From positions 1-49,261 of the forward strand of contig DULU01000084.1 in the NCBI GenBank assembly GCA_012840225.1: a stretch of 49,261 bases of DNA, given 5' to 3'. Origin of the DNA: Bacillota bacterium (GTDB lineage Bacteria > Bacillota > Limnochordia > DTU080). Shown in pieces: positions 24,451 through 32,759 of this stretch. The translations under genes were made by a program, and so were the position numbers. The notes beneath the pieces are model-generated. The model did no database searches, was not told where the DNA came from, and saw nothing but the letters and a program-made list of their open reading frames with translations. Within the stretch, counting starts at the first letter, position 1; each line of letters starts with the position of its first letter.

Positions 24451-25206
24451 TCACACCCTTCCTACTTCATTGGCCAATTTGCCCAATAGGTCATCGGCGG
24501 CCGTCACGACCTTCTGATTCATCTCATAGAATCTCGTGGTGCTGATCAGCTCGGCCATCTCCCACATCACATCGACATTCGATCCCTCAAGGGAGCCGGG
24601 CAAGAGCCGGGCCTCGAGCGGCATGGCCGGCCCGCTTTGCTCTGTGACCCGGTAGAGGTTGTTCCCTTCTTTAAGCAAGCCATTCTCATCGGCAAAATCG
24701 ACCACGGTGATCCGGCCGGCCATCTCCCCGTCGGCAGTCACCGTCCCGTCATTGTTGATGGCCGGGAGACCCGCGCCGACCTGAATCGGACCTGCCTCAC
24801 CAAGCACCCGGTAACCATCCACCGTCACCAGCCAGCCGCCGGCATTGACCTGGAAGCGACCGTCCCTGGTGAAACGGATGCCGGCCTGGGTCTCCACGGC
24901 GAAATAACCCCGGCCTTCGATGGCTACATGGCAGCTATCCCCGGTATAGCGAATGGTCCCCGGCTCCAGTGACCTCCAGGTAGGCAGCACCTTGGCTCCT
25001 TTGCCGGGAGTCACCCCCGCGATGATCACCGGACCCACCCCGGTTTCGGTCTTATATTCCCTGAATATATCGGCAAAGCTCTGCGTGCCCGTTCTCTCTT
25101 TCCTGAAAGCCGTGGTGTTGACGTTGGCCAAATTGTTGCTGATGATATCCACCTGGATCATTCCGGCCGCCATCGCCGAAAGAGCCGTGCGCAAGCTGGT
25201 ATACAT
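24451..25206 (-). CDS. flgF: Flagellar rod protein FlgF
   Basis: 251 residues. The family N-terminus ([35 protein letters not shown]) and a shortened C-terminus (MWEMAELISTTRFYEMNQKV) place it with proximal-rod or second FlgG-like proteins. ATG 25206 follows AAGGAGGTGAAGTG at ideal spacing; a GTG one codon earlier is the alternative. In Firmicutes paired genes of this kind (flhO/flhP) sit together; here the pair is next to ring genes, so FlgF is the better name. It is exported without a signal peptide. Confidence 0.9.
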   Translation of the reverse strand: MYTSLRTALSAMAAGMIQVDIISNNLANVNTTAFRKERTGTQSFADIFREYKTETGVGPVIIAGVTPGKGAKVLPTWRSLEPGTIRYTGDSCHVAIEGRGYFAVETQAGIRFTRDGRFQVNAGGWLVTVDGYRVLGEAGPIQVGAGLPAINNDGTVTADGEMAGRITVVDFADENGLLKEGNNLYRVTEQSGPAMPLEARLLPGSLEGSNVDVMWEMAELISTTRFYEMNQKVVTAADDLLGKLANEVGRV

Positions 25207-25230
25207 CACTTCACCTCCTTACCGGTTCTC

Positions 25231-26034
25231 CTAGCGCAGGTAGTCCACCAGGCTGACCTGCATGACGCGGGCCGTGGCCGACAAAGCGGCCTGGTAGACC
25301 ATCTCTTCCTCCCGCAGGTCGATCATAGCCAATGCTATATCCACTTCCTCTTCGACCGACTTGCGGCGAATCAGATCTTCCTCCAAGGTGATAAGGCGCA
25401 TCTCCAGCGCCTCCAGGCGGTTGGTCCGGGCTCCGGCCTGAGTGCGGAAAGCCAATATATTGCGCAGGCCTTCCTGCAGCGCCTCAATCGTCCCGTCGGA
25501 GGCCTGCCGGCCGGCGCTCAACTCGTTATATAAAGCCTCAAGGGCGGCCAATGCCGGGGCGAATATGCCGTCCTTCGTCATGCCGAAACCGAAGATGCCG
25601 GCCGCCCCTTTGGTGTTGGCGTCCTGGCAAAACAGGTAAAGATCGTCATAACGGGTGGCGGCGGTCATATTCAGCTGGTCTATGAGCTCTTTTACCTGCA
25701 AGGCCAAGCTGTTTTTCAGATCTTCCTCATTTAGCGTCCCTCCGGAGGTCACGGCGATGTCGGAGGCCTTGTGCATCACTTCACAGGCTTCGCTCAAAGC
25801 CGAATCGGCCATGGCCAGCACCGACAAAGCCGCTCTGGTCTGGAAGCGGCGGTCTTCAGTCTCGCGCAACAGCGAGCGCAGGGACAGAAGCCGGCTCAAA
25901 GCCCCCGGATCGTCAGAGGGCTTGAAAATACGCTTCACTTCCGACATGCGCCGGTGTGCATCTTCCAGGCGGGAGGATCTGCGCACCAAAGTATCTTTAA
26001 TGCCTTCGGTCATCATGCGGTGAGTGACGCGCAT
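25231..26034 (-). CDS. flgL: Hook-filament junction protein FlgL (HAP3)
   Basis: 267 residues, at the short end for FlgL. The flagellin-like N-terminus (MRVTHRMMTEGIKDTLVRRS and KRIFKPSDDPGALSRLLSLR) and C-terminus (QAALSATARVMQVSLVDYLR) are both present; the central domain is small. FlgL joins FlgK to the filament. It lies 30 bases after flgK, in the standard flgM-flgN-flgK-flgL order. The ribosome site (GGGTGG) is modest. csrA and fliW, often found after flgL, are absent; flgF follows instead. Confidence 0.93.
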   Translation of the reverse strand: MRVTHRMMTEGIKDTLVRRSSRLEDAHRRMSEVKRIFKPSDDPGALSRLLSLRSLLRETEDRRFQTRAALSVLAMADSALSEACEVMHKASDIAVTSGGTLNEEDLKNSLALQVKELIDQLNMTAATRYDDLYLFCQDANTKGAAGIFGFGMTKDGIFAPALAALEALYNELSAGRQASDGTIEALQEGLRNILAFRTQAGARTNRLEALEMRLITLEEDLIRRKSVEEEVDIALAMIDLREEEMVYQAALSATARVMQVSLVDYLR

Positions 26035-26064
26035 GGCGGCTCAACCACCCTTTCTATTGGCCTT

Positions 26065-27462
26065 CTATCGTCCGACTATGCCGGTACGATTGATCAACAC
26101 CTCAAGCATCTCGTCGATGGCCGTGAGAAGCCGCGCCGAGGCGTTATAGGCCTGCTGGTGCATAATCATATCGGTCAGCTCCTCATCCAGGGAGACCCCG
26201 GCCAGCGCTTCCTTGCGCCGCTCGATATAGTCCGACAGGACTTGATCGCTCTGATAGGTAAAAAAGGCGGAACGGCTTTTCAGACCCAGTTCGGTGATGA
26301 TCTCCCTATAAAATACGGAGACGCATTTGCCGCCGGCAAATGCGGGTTCGCTCCTCAGGTTGGCTATTTTTTGCGCCTGGTCGCCGTCGCTGGCATCCGT
26401 TCCCGCCGCGGCCGCCAGCTTTTCGGGATTGTCCATGATGGCGGCGGAGATATTGATATCTGCGGCTCCCGTGCCGGTAAAGAAGGCTTCCCCAGGCCGG
26501 CCGGTTTTGTCGTAGCCCGCCATGTGCAGGGCATTGACCTGTTCGATAAGGGAGACAGCCAAGGCGTCCAACCGCTCGGCAAAAAAGTTCAGATCATCGT
26601 TGTGGGCGGAGAGATAGCCGCCCAGATAGCCGCCGATCTGCTCGGCAGACAGTTTTTTGTCTCCCCAGACCAATTCCAGCCGGCCGGTGGCGGCGTCCTT
26701 TTGCATCCCTACCTGAAAAGCGCTGTCCCCGTCCACCAAAGTCAAGCCGGCCAGGCTGACCCGCACGGTACCGTCGTCTTTCACCGAGACGGCTACCTTG
26801 GCTATAGAGGCTATTTCCTCAAGCAACTGGTCCCGCCTGTCCAGGAGATGATTAGCCGCCGTGCTGTGCCCGGCTCCTTTTGAAGCGCTTATGGTGCGGT
26901 TGATATCCGCGAGCCCGGTGACGAGCTCATTGAGCTGCTTCAGATAATCCTCCACATGCTGTTCGGCCTCTACCTGCAATTCCGCCACTCTTTGCCGGGC
27001 CAGCCGGAAATTTTCCGCCACCGTGACCGCCCGGTAGATGACGTCGATGCGGGACGGGTTGCTGTTGGGGGCCACCGCCAGCTGGGACCAGGAAGACCAG
27101 AAATCCTCCAGAGCGGTGCCCAATCCGGCATCGCTCGGTTCATTGAGCACTTCCTCCAGCCGGCTGAGGATGTCGTAGCGGGCATAACCGTCGGTCATTT
27201 TACTCTGCAGATCGCGAGCCCGTTCCCAGAGGTAGGCATCATATGACCTTTTTACCTCCACGATTTCCACCCCGGTATAAAAAGCGCCGGCAGTGCTCCC
27301 CAAAGGAATTTTCCACCATTGGGGTGCCGTACCGTGCACGGCCACCTGCCGGGTGTAGCCGGGAATATAGGCATTGGAAATATTCTGCCCCGTGATCTCC
27401 ATGCTGTACCGCTGCGCCGCCAGGCCGCGGCGCGCTGTTTCCAATCCGGCAAATCCGCTCAT
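26065..27462 (-). CDS. flgK: Hook-filament junction protein FlgK (HAP1)
   Basis: 465 residues, within the Firmicutes range. N-terminal family pattern FAGLETARRGLAAQRYSMEI and GQNISNAYIPGYTRQ, and C-terminal GVSLDEELTDMIMHQQAYNA followed by LTAIDEMLEVLINR. FlgK forms the first junction layer on the hook tip. The ATG has GGAGG 6 bases upstream. flgN, encoding its likely chaperone, is 42 bases upstream. Confidence 0.96.
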   Translation of the reverse strand: MSGFAGLETARRGLAAQRYSMEITGQNISNAYIPGYTRQVAVHGTAPQWWKIPLGSTAGAFYTGVEIVEVKRSYDAYLWERARDLQSKMTDGYARYDILSRLEEVLNEPSDAGLGTALEDFWSSWSQLAVAPNSNPSRIDVIYRAVTVAENFRLARQRVAELQVEAEQHVEDYLKQLNELVTGLADINRTISASKGAGHSTAANHLLDRRDQLLEEIASIAKVAVSVKDDGTVRVSLAGLTLVDGDSAFQVGMQKDAATGRLELVWGDKKLSAEQIGGYLGGYLSAHNDDLNFFAERLDALAVSLIEQVNALHMAGYDKTGRPGEAFFTGTGAADINISAAIMDNPEKLAAAAGTDASDGDQAQKIANLRSEPAFAGGKCVSVFYREIITELGLKSRSAFFTYQSDQVLSDYIERRKEALAGVSLDEELTDMIMHQQAYNASARLLTAIDEMLEVLINRTGIVGR

Positions 27463-27504
27463 GACCCGCCTCCGTTTCCGGGAGGCTTGTTTTCAAGCTT
27501 CCCG

Positions 27505-27975
27505 TCAGGCTTCAATGTTGATGATCCCTCTGCTCTGCAAAGCCCTTTTGGTCACCACGCCGGCTCCTTTCTGCCCGGAGTCGGCGGCGGCTGCCCCTCT
27601 GGCCGGAGCATATTCTTGCGGCAGGCTTTTTTCCAGCAATTCCAGGCATACTTTTATGGCCGCCAGTTGCTCATCGACCAGGCGGGCATTGGTCTCATTC
27701 ACCTTTTGCAGCTCCGCCAGGACGTTCCGGAACGAGGATGAGGTGTATAGCTCCGCCACCCGTTCCTCTCCCGCTTCGCCTTCATAGGCGGCCTTCAGGT
27801 TCTGAATATGAACAATGGCCTTCTCCAGCTCGGCCAGCACTTCCGGCAGAGAGGCGTGGCGTCTTTCCAGAAGCAAAGCTTGCTTCCGATGGGAGAGCTC
27901 TAGCAGTTGCCGGAGGCCGGAGAGGATCTCCTCCTCCATTCGGAGAGTGGGAGAGGTGACAGTGCTGGTACTCAT
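27505..27975 (-). CDS. flgN: FlgN-type export chaperone
   Basis: 156 residues, mostly helical (LSGLRQLLELSHRKQALLLE, then LAELQKVNETNARLVDEQ), as in FlgN proteins that escort FlgK and FlgL to the export gate. The last 30 residues are less conserved. ATG 27975 is chosen because it forms an ATGA overlap with the flgM stop; a TTG seven codons upstream is less likely. Position between flgM and flgK is the classical one. Confidence 0.88.
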   Translation of the reverse strand: MSTSTVTSPTLRMEEEILSGLRQLLELSHRKQALLLERRHASLPEVLAELEKAIVHIQNLKAAYEGEAGEERVAELYTSSSFRNVLAELQKVNETNARLVDEQLAAIKVCLELLEKSLPQEYAPARGAAAADSGQKGAGVVTKRALQSRGIINIEA

Positions 27976-28271
27976 CTTCTGGAAAGCAGCCCCCAATATC
28001 TGAGCATGCCGGCGGCGATCTTGTCGGCAGGAATGTCGTAGGTCCCTTTGGCTATAGCCTCATGCAGCTCACGGCATCTTTCCACCCGTACCTCGGGGCC
28101 CTGTGCGGCAATCTTCCTCTGCAGCTGCAAAAGTTCCTGAGCTTCGGCACTGAGTGTGACCTGATCCTTGATCTCCGCTTTACCGGTCTTGTCCCTTTTC
28201 GGCTCGATCTGATGGGTCTTTTGCTCGGCCGCTACCGGCCTGATCAACCGCTCGATATGGCGGGTCATCAT
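27972..28271 (-). CDS. flgM: Anti-sigma-28 factor FlgM
   Basis: 99 residues. FlgM holds sigma-28 inactive until the hook is complete and FlgM is secreted. The C-terminal half matches the family (DQVTLSAEAQELLQLQRKIA, then RELHEAIAKGTYDIPADKIA and AAGMLRYWG). The start is the first of two ATG codons; GAGAGG lies upstream. It has its own sigma-28 promoter 36 bases upstream, giving the usual feedback loop. The sigma factor gene lies about 440 bases upstream on the same strand. Confidence 0.92.
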   Translation of the reverse strand: MMTRHIERLIRPVAAEQKTHQIEPKRDKTGKAEIKDQVTLSAEAQELLQLQRKIAAQGPEVRVERCRELHEAIAKGTYDIPADKIAAGMLRYWGLLSRR

Positions 28272-28306
28272 CTGTCCGGCACCTCTCTTTACACCCTCTG
28301 CTTGCT

Positions 28307-28333
28307 ATATCGACATGTTTAACCCCGACTTTA
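28307..28333 (-). promoter_or_regulatory. Sigma-28 promoter of flgM
   Basis: On the minus strand TAAA (28333-28330) is followed after exactly 15 bases by GTCGATAT (28314-28307), 6 of 8 matches to GCCGATAA. The -35 TAAA includes the TAA stop codon of the upstream gene. It would start transcription of flgM-flgN-flgK-flgL, late genes that sigma-28 normally drives. Confidence 0.8.
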
Positions 28334-28672
28334 GGGCAGCGGCGGGAATTTTTTCAGCATCAGACGCACCTCGTCCCGCGCCAAGCCCAACCTGGCGGCG
28401 ATCTCTGCAGCAGTTGCGCCTCCTTGTTCCAGCTCCTTGATCCGGCGCAAAAGTTGCAAGCGTTCCGCAGCCACAGCCCTCCCGCCTGCGCCGGAGAGCT
28501 CGCTCGACTGCCCCGCAGCAGTCCACTCGCCCGGCCCCGGCTCCCCCGGCTCGGCCAATTCCGGCGGATAGAAGCCTTGCAGCATATGGCGCATATCCGC
28601 CAGTTGGATGATGATCACTACCAACTGAACAGAAATGCAGAACAAAAATAAGAGCTCTAGATACTCGCTCAC
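28331..28672 (-). CDS. YlxL/SwrB-like membrane-anchored protein (DUF6115-type)
   Basis: 113 residues. One N-terminal membrane helix (LELLFLFCISVQLVVIIIQL) is followed by a variable Pro/Gly/Glu linker and a C-terminal helix-turn-helix-like part (IKELEQGGATAAEIAARLGL, then RDEVRLML). This layout, directly downstream of the sigma-28 gene, is that of YlxL/SwrB in Bacillus, where SwrB helps turn on flagellar export. Sequence similarity itself is weak, so the name is by position and layout. GTG 28672 is chosen over the TTG one codon upstream, with AGAGGGG 10 bases before it. Confidence 0.65.
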   Translation of the reverse strand: MSEYLELLFLFCISVQLVVIIIQLADMRHMLQGFYPPELAEPGEPGPGEWTAAGQSSELSGAGGRAVAAERLQLLRRIKELEQGGATAAEIAARLGLARDEVRLMLKKFPPLP

Positions 28673-28709
28673 CAAATAATAGCCCCTCTTCCTTTAGTTG
28701 TGGCTCCTC

Positions 28710-29567
28710 TCACCTGGCAGCCGCTGCCGGCTGCCGGGAGCGACGGGTATGGGCAGGGGCCGGGAGCGGGCCTTGCCGCGGCCGCTTTCGCCTCTCCATC
28801 CCGGCAATCAGCTCTTTTTCCTCCAGATAATGGCGCAGGCGGAGCAAAGCTTTGGTGTGCAGCTGGCACACCCTGGATTCGCTGATCTCCATAATGATAC
28901 CGATCTCTTTCAAGGTCATCTCTTCGTAATAATATAGAGCCAGGATTTGTCGCTCCCGCTCGGGCAGGAGCGCAATGGCTTCAGTCAGGGACTGCAGCAG
29001 CTCCTGCTGTTCATAGCCGGCATCCGGATCGTCCTCGGCGGAGCCGGGCAGGATCTCCCCCAGGAGAACAGGATCGTCCTCGCCGGCATCCAACGGCTGC
29101 TGCAGGGAGATGATAGTCAGTCCGGCGAGCTGCCCAAGAAGAGCTTCATACTCCTTCCTGGACAGTCCCAATGCTTTGGCCACTTCCTCATCTTCGGCGC
29201 TTCTGCCGAGCTTTTTTTCCAGCGAGGTGATCACCGCACCGATCTGGCGGGCTTTCTGGCGCAGAGTGCGCGGCGCCCAGTCGAAGGTGCGCAGGCCGTC
29301 GATGATGGCTCCCCGGATGCGGGCTACGGCATAGGTGCGGAACTTCACCCCCATGCCCGGCTCATATTTTTTCATGGCATCAAGCAGGCCTAGCATCCCA
29401 TAGCCGACCAGGTCGCCGAAATCCACATTGGCATTGGTCGGCAAGTGGATAAACAGCCGGCCGGCCACCTGTCTCACCAGCGGAGAATAGGCATTGATCA
29501 GCTCGTCCCGGGCCGCTTGGCTGTTGTTCTCCTTGTATGCTTGCCATTGGGCGGATAACTCCTGCAT
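28710..29567 (-). CDS. fliA: Flagellar sigma factor sigma-28 (FliA/SigD)
   Basis: 285 residues including a basic 30-residue tail rich in Pro/Ala that is unusual. Region 2 reads DLVGYGMLGLLDAMKKYEP and FRTYAVARIRGAIIDGLR; region 4 reads LPERERQILALYYYEEMTLK and SESRVCQLHTKALLRLR. It directs RNA polymerase to flagellin and flgM promoters of the TAAA-N15-GCCGATAA type, two of which are in the window. The ATG has GAGGGAGG 5 bases upstream. It follows flhF by 20 bases. Confidence 0.96.
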   Translation of the reverse strand: MQELSAQWQAYKENNSQAARDELINAYSPLVRQVAGRLFIHLPTNANVDFGDLVGYGMLGLLDAMKKYEPGMGVKFRTYAVARIRGAIIDGLRTFDWAPRTLRQKARQIGAVITSLEKKLGRSAEDEEVAKALGLSRKEYEALLGQLAGLTIISLQQPLDAGEDDPVLLGEILPGSAEDDPDAGYEQQELLQSLTEAIALLPERERQILALYYYEEMTLKEIGIIMEISESRVCQLHTKALLRLRHYLEEKELIAGMERRKRPRQGPLPAPAHTRRSRQPAAAAR

Positions 29568-29587
29568 GTCGACCTCCCTCCCTCATC

Positions 29588-30655
29588 TTAGTTTCCTCGC
29601 TCACGGACCAGTCCGGCCAACAACCCGGCGATCTTCAGGTTATCGGCCTCCTCCAGATCCTCAGGCACGTTTTGGCCCGTGGTCAGAAAGGCCACCGGCT
29701 TGTTTAAGTGCCTGGCGGCGTTATATATGGAGCCATAAATGTTGGTTTCGTCCAGCTTGGTGACGATCAGCCCGTCGACGGCCACGAAAGCGGCAAAACG
29801 TTCCATCATCTGCACCAGATCGTGAAAACGGGTGGCGGCGCTGATGGTCAGGTAGGTCAAAGGTTCAGGCAAAGCCCGGATAAAATCCCGCAGCTCCTGC
29901 ATGTGCTCATTGGTGAAATGGCTGCGCCCGGCGGTATCCACCAGTATCAGGCGGCGGCCGGCCAATTTGGCCAGGGCCCCGGCCACCTCGGCCGGGGAGT
30001 ATACCACCTCTACAGGGATACCTAGGATTTCCGCAGTGGTGCGCAACTGCTCGGCCGCCGCCACCCGGTAGGTGTCGGCTGTGATCAAACCTACCGGCCA
30101 GCCGGCTTCCAGCCCATAGCGGGCCGCCAGCTTGATGATGGTGGTGGTCTTCCCCACCCCTGTGGGCCCGACTAAAGCCACCACCAGGGAGCGATTCAGG
30201 CTTTGCCAGGGAGTGAATCTGGGCAGCTGCTCGGCCAACAATTTCTGCAGCAGCACCTTGGGCGACTCTCCGACTTTGGCCACCCGCTCCGGCAGCAGTT
30301 CCCGCAGATTATCGAGATGATGGGCAGCAACATCCTGCTGCTTGAGTTTTTCCAGCAGATAGTGGGTGGTGAGTTGAGTCATTTTCTCGGCACTGACCGG
30401 AGAGGCCCGCCGGGGGTCGGCCGGCGGCGGGTTGAGCTCAGGCTCAGCGGCCGGCGGCTCGGTAGCGGGGGCCATTTGCTCTTCAGCAGGTTCAACACCG
30501 GCTATGACCGTCACCCACCGGCGCAGGAACCAGCCGAAAATCCCCGGCTTTTTTATGTGCCCCGTGCTTAAAATGACGGCGTCTTCGCCAAATTCATCTT
30601 TCACCATGGCCACGGCCAAGGACATGGTCGGCGCCATAAAACGTTTAATCACCAT
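29588..30655 (-). CDS. flhF: Flagellar SRP-like GTPase FlhF
   Basis: 355 residues. FlhF sets where and when flagella are built by placing early basal-body parts at the membrane. The N-terminal B domain (MSLAVAMVKDEFGEDAVIL) is followed by a Pro/Ala-rich linker and an SRP-type GTPase with VGPTGVGKTTTIIKLA, LVDTAGRSH and IVTKLDET. Its ATG overlaps the flhA 3' end by 11 bases with a weak ribosome site, so translation is likely coupled. Its usual regulator FlhG (YlxH) is not encoded next to it; fliA follows directly. Confidence 0.95.
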   Translation of the reverse strand: MVIKRFMAPTMSLAVAMVKDEFGEDAVILSTGHIKKPGIFGWFLRRWVTVIAGVEPAEEQMAPATEPPAAEPELNPPPADPRRASPVSAEKMTQLTTHYLLEKLKQQDVAAHHLDNLRELLPERVAKVGESPKVLLQKLLAEQLPRFTPWQSLNRSLVVALVGPTGVGKTTTIIKLAARYGLEAGWPVGLITADTYRVAAAEQLRTTAEILGIPVEVVYSPAEVAGALAKLAGRRLILVDTAGRSHFTNEHMQELRDFIRALPEPLTYLTISAATRFHDLVQMMERFAAFVAVDGLIVTKLDETNIYGSIYNAARHLNKPVAFLTTGQNVPEDLEEADNLKIAGLLAGLVRERGN

Positions 30656-32723
30656 TTTCCAAACTCACCACCCCCATCACCTGTACCGGAGTGTCGGGCG
30701 TCACCTCGTTATAGGACAACACCGGCAGTGAAGGTATATACCTGTGCAGAAGGTGGCGAAGCGGCAGGCGCAAGCCGGGTGGGGTGAGCAGCACCGGCTG
30801 CCGCCCGCGGCTGAGCGCCATCTCGGCCACGGCCTTCACCTTCTGCACAAACAACTGTGCCCGCTCCGGTTCCCAGGGCAGCATGCTGCTTTGCGGGCTC
30901 TGTTCCAGGAGTGTCACCAACTCCTCTTCCACGGCAGGAGCCATGGTCACAGCCGTCACCTGCCCGCCCGGCTCTTTGTACAGCTGGGTAATCTGCCTGG
31001 CCAGGGCGGAGCGCACCATCTCGGTCAGGGTGGCGGTATCCTTCACCTTGCGCCCTCCCTCGGCCAGCGTCTCCATGATGGTCACCAGATTGCGGATAGG
31101 TATCCCCTCTTCCAGGAGGTTTTGCAGCACCTTTTGCACCTCGCCCACGGTCAGCACCTCCGGGATCAGCTCGTCCACCAATGAAGGGGAGTCGGCCTTC
31201 AGGGCATCGAGCAGCAGTTTCATCTCATTGCGTCCCAGGAGTTCCGCCGCATGGGTCCTGATTATATGCGTGAGATGGGTGGCCAAAACGGCAGGCGCTT
31301 CCACCACGGTCAGGCCGGCGCTCTCCGCCTTTTCCCGATCCTCTGCGCCGATCCACAGGGCCGGCATGCCGAAAGCCGGATCCTTCACCGAGAGGCCGCT
31401 CAGTTCAGGCACGGACTCCAGATCGGGGCCCAGCACCAGGTAGCGATCGAGAAGCAGCTCACCTTGACCTACCGCCAGGCCGTTGATTTTGATCACATAG
31501 GTGTTGGCCGGAAGCTGCATATTGTCCCTGATGCGGATCGCCGGTACCACCATGCCGAGCTCCAGGGCGATCTGCCTCCGGATGGAGGTGACCCGGTCCA
31601 GCAGATCCCCACCCTGTGCGGTATCGACCAGGTTGATCAGGCCGTAGCCCAACTCCAGCTCCATGCGATCCAGCTGCAGCAGGGGAATCACGCTTTCCGG
31701 CCGCTTGTGCTCCTCTTTCTGCCGCTCGGCTTCCTTGGCCAGCTCTTCATCTTCCCGGCGCTGAGCTAGCTGCCGCATATAGCGACCGAGCATAAAGACG
31801 CTCCCGCCCAAGGTGGCAAACGGCAAAAGCGGCAGACCGGTCAGGGGAAACAACAGCAGCACCACGCCGGCGATCTGCAGCACCCGCGGCTGGAACAAGA
31901 TCTGCATGGCCAGATCTTCGCCCATGTTGTTTTCATTGGCCGCTCTGGTGATGATGATGCCTGCCGCCGTGGATACCAAGAGCGCCGGGATCTGGGAGAC
32001 CAATCCGTCTCCCACCGTGAGGAGGGTATATTTCTGCAACGCCTGCTGCAGCGACAAGCCGCGCTGCCCCATCCCTACGGCAAAACCGCCCAGGATGTTG
32101 ATGGCCGTGATCACCAGGCCGGCGATGGCGTCACCCTTGACGAATTTGCTGGCACCGTCCATGGCTCCGTAAAAATCGGCTTCCTGCTGGATTTCCCGGC
32201 GCCGCTGCCTGGCCTGCTCCTCGCTCATCAGACCGGCGTTCAGATCGGCGTCCACGCTCATCTGCTTTCCGGGCATGGCGTCCAGGGTGAAGCGGGCCGC
32301 CACTTCGGCCACCCGCTCTGCACCTTTGGTGATGACGATGAACTGGATCACCACCAGGATCAGGAAGACCACAAAGCCGACCACATAGTTGCCGCCGACA
32401 ACGAAGAGGCCGAAAGTCTCAATCAGGCGGCCGGCATAACCATGAAGCAAGATCAATCTGGTGGATGAGATGTTGAGCGCCAGCCGGTAGAGAGTGAGGA
32501 GCAACAGGAGGGTGGGGAAAGCGGAGAATTCCAGCGTCTTTCGCACATTCATGGTGAGAAGCAAGGTGATGAGCGATAAACTGATATTCAACGCCAGGAG
32601 CATGTCCAGGAGGAGGGGCGGCAGGGGCACCACCATCATGATCAAGATCAGGACCACGCCTCCGATGGCCAGCACATCGGCGTTGCGGTAGTGAACAGTT
32701 GCTCCCAGTGGACCAACAGCCAT
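30645..32723 (-). CDS. flhA: Flagellar export gate protein FlhA
   Basis: 692 residues, the normal length. Eight N-terminal membrane segments; the conserved cytoplasmic loop reads FTLDAMPGKQMSVDADLN, then DFYGAMDGASKFVKGDAIAG. The C-terminal domain, docking site for chaperone-substrate pairs, has LPANTYVIKINGLAVGQGEL and LVTIMETLAEGGR. FlhA sits at the centre of the type III export gate and couples export to the proton gradient. ATG 32723 with AAGGAG upstream. flhB precedes it by 36 bases. Confidence 0.97.
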   Translation of the reverse strand: MAVGPLGATVHYRNADVLAIGGVVLILIMMVVPLPPLLLDMLLALNISLSLITLLLTMNVRKTLEFSAFPTLLLLLTLYRLALNISSTRLILLHGYAGRLIETFGLFVVGGNYVVGFVVFLILVVIQFIVITKGAERVAEVAARFTLDAMPGKQMSVDADLNAGLMSEEQARQRRREIQQEADFYGAMDGASKFVKGDAIAGLVITAINILGGFAVGMGQRGLSLQQALQKYTLLTVGDGLVSQIPALLVSTAAGIIITRAANENNMGEDLAMQILFQPRVLQIAGVVLLLFPLTGLPLLPFATLGGSVFMLGRYMRQLAQRREDEELAKEAERQKEEHKRPESVIPLLQLDRMELELGYGLINLVDTAQGGDLLDRVTSIRRQIALELGMVVPAIRIRDNMQLPANTYVIKINGLAVGQGELLLDRYLVLGPDLESVPELSGLSVKDPAFGMPALWIGAEDREKAESAGLTVVEAPAVLATHLTHIIRTHAAELLGRNEMKLLLDALKADSPSLVDELIPEVLTVGEVQKVLQNLLEEGIPIRNLVTIMETLAEGGRKVKDTATLTEMVRSALARQITQLYKEPGGQVTAVTMAPAVEEELVTLLEQSPQSSMLPWEPERAQLFVQKVKAVAEMALSRGRQPVLLTPPGLRLPLRHLLHRYIPSLPVLSYNEVTPDTPVQVMGVVSLENGD

Positions 32724-32759
32724 ACACGTGCTCTCCTTTGCACAATCTCACTCAAACAC

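Noticed and set aside
25771-26883. A 370-codon open frame opposite flgL and flgK
   Set aside because: It spans two real genes and their gap with no recognisable domain or ribosome site.
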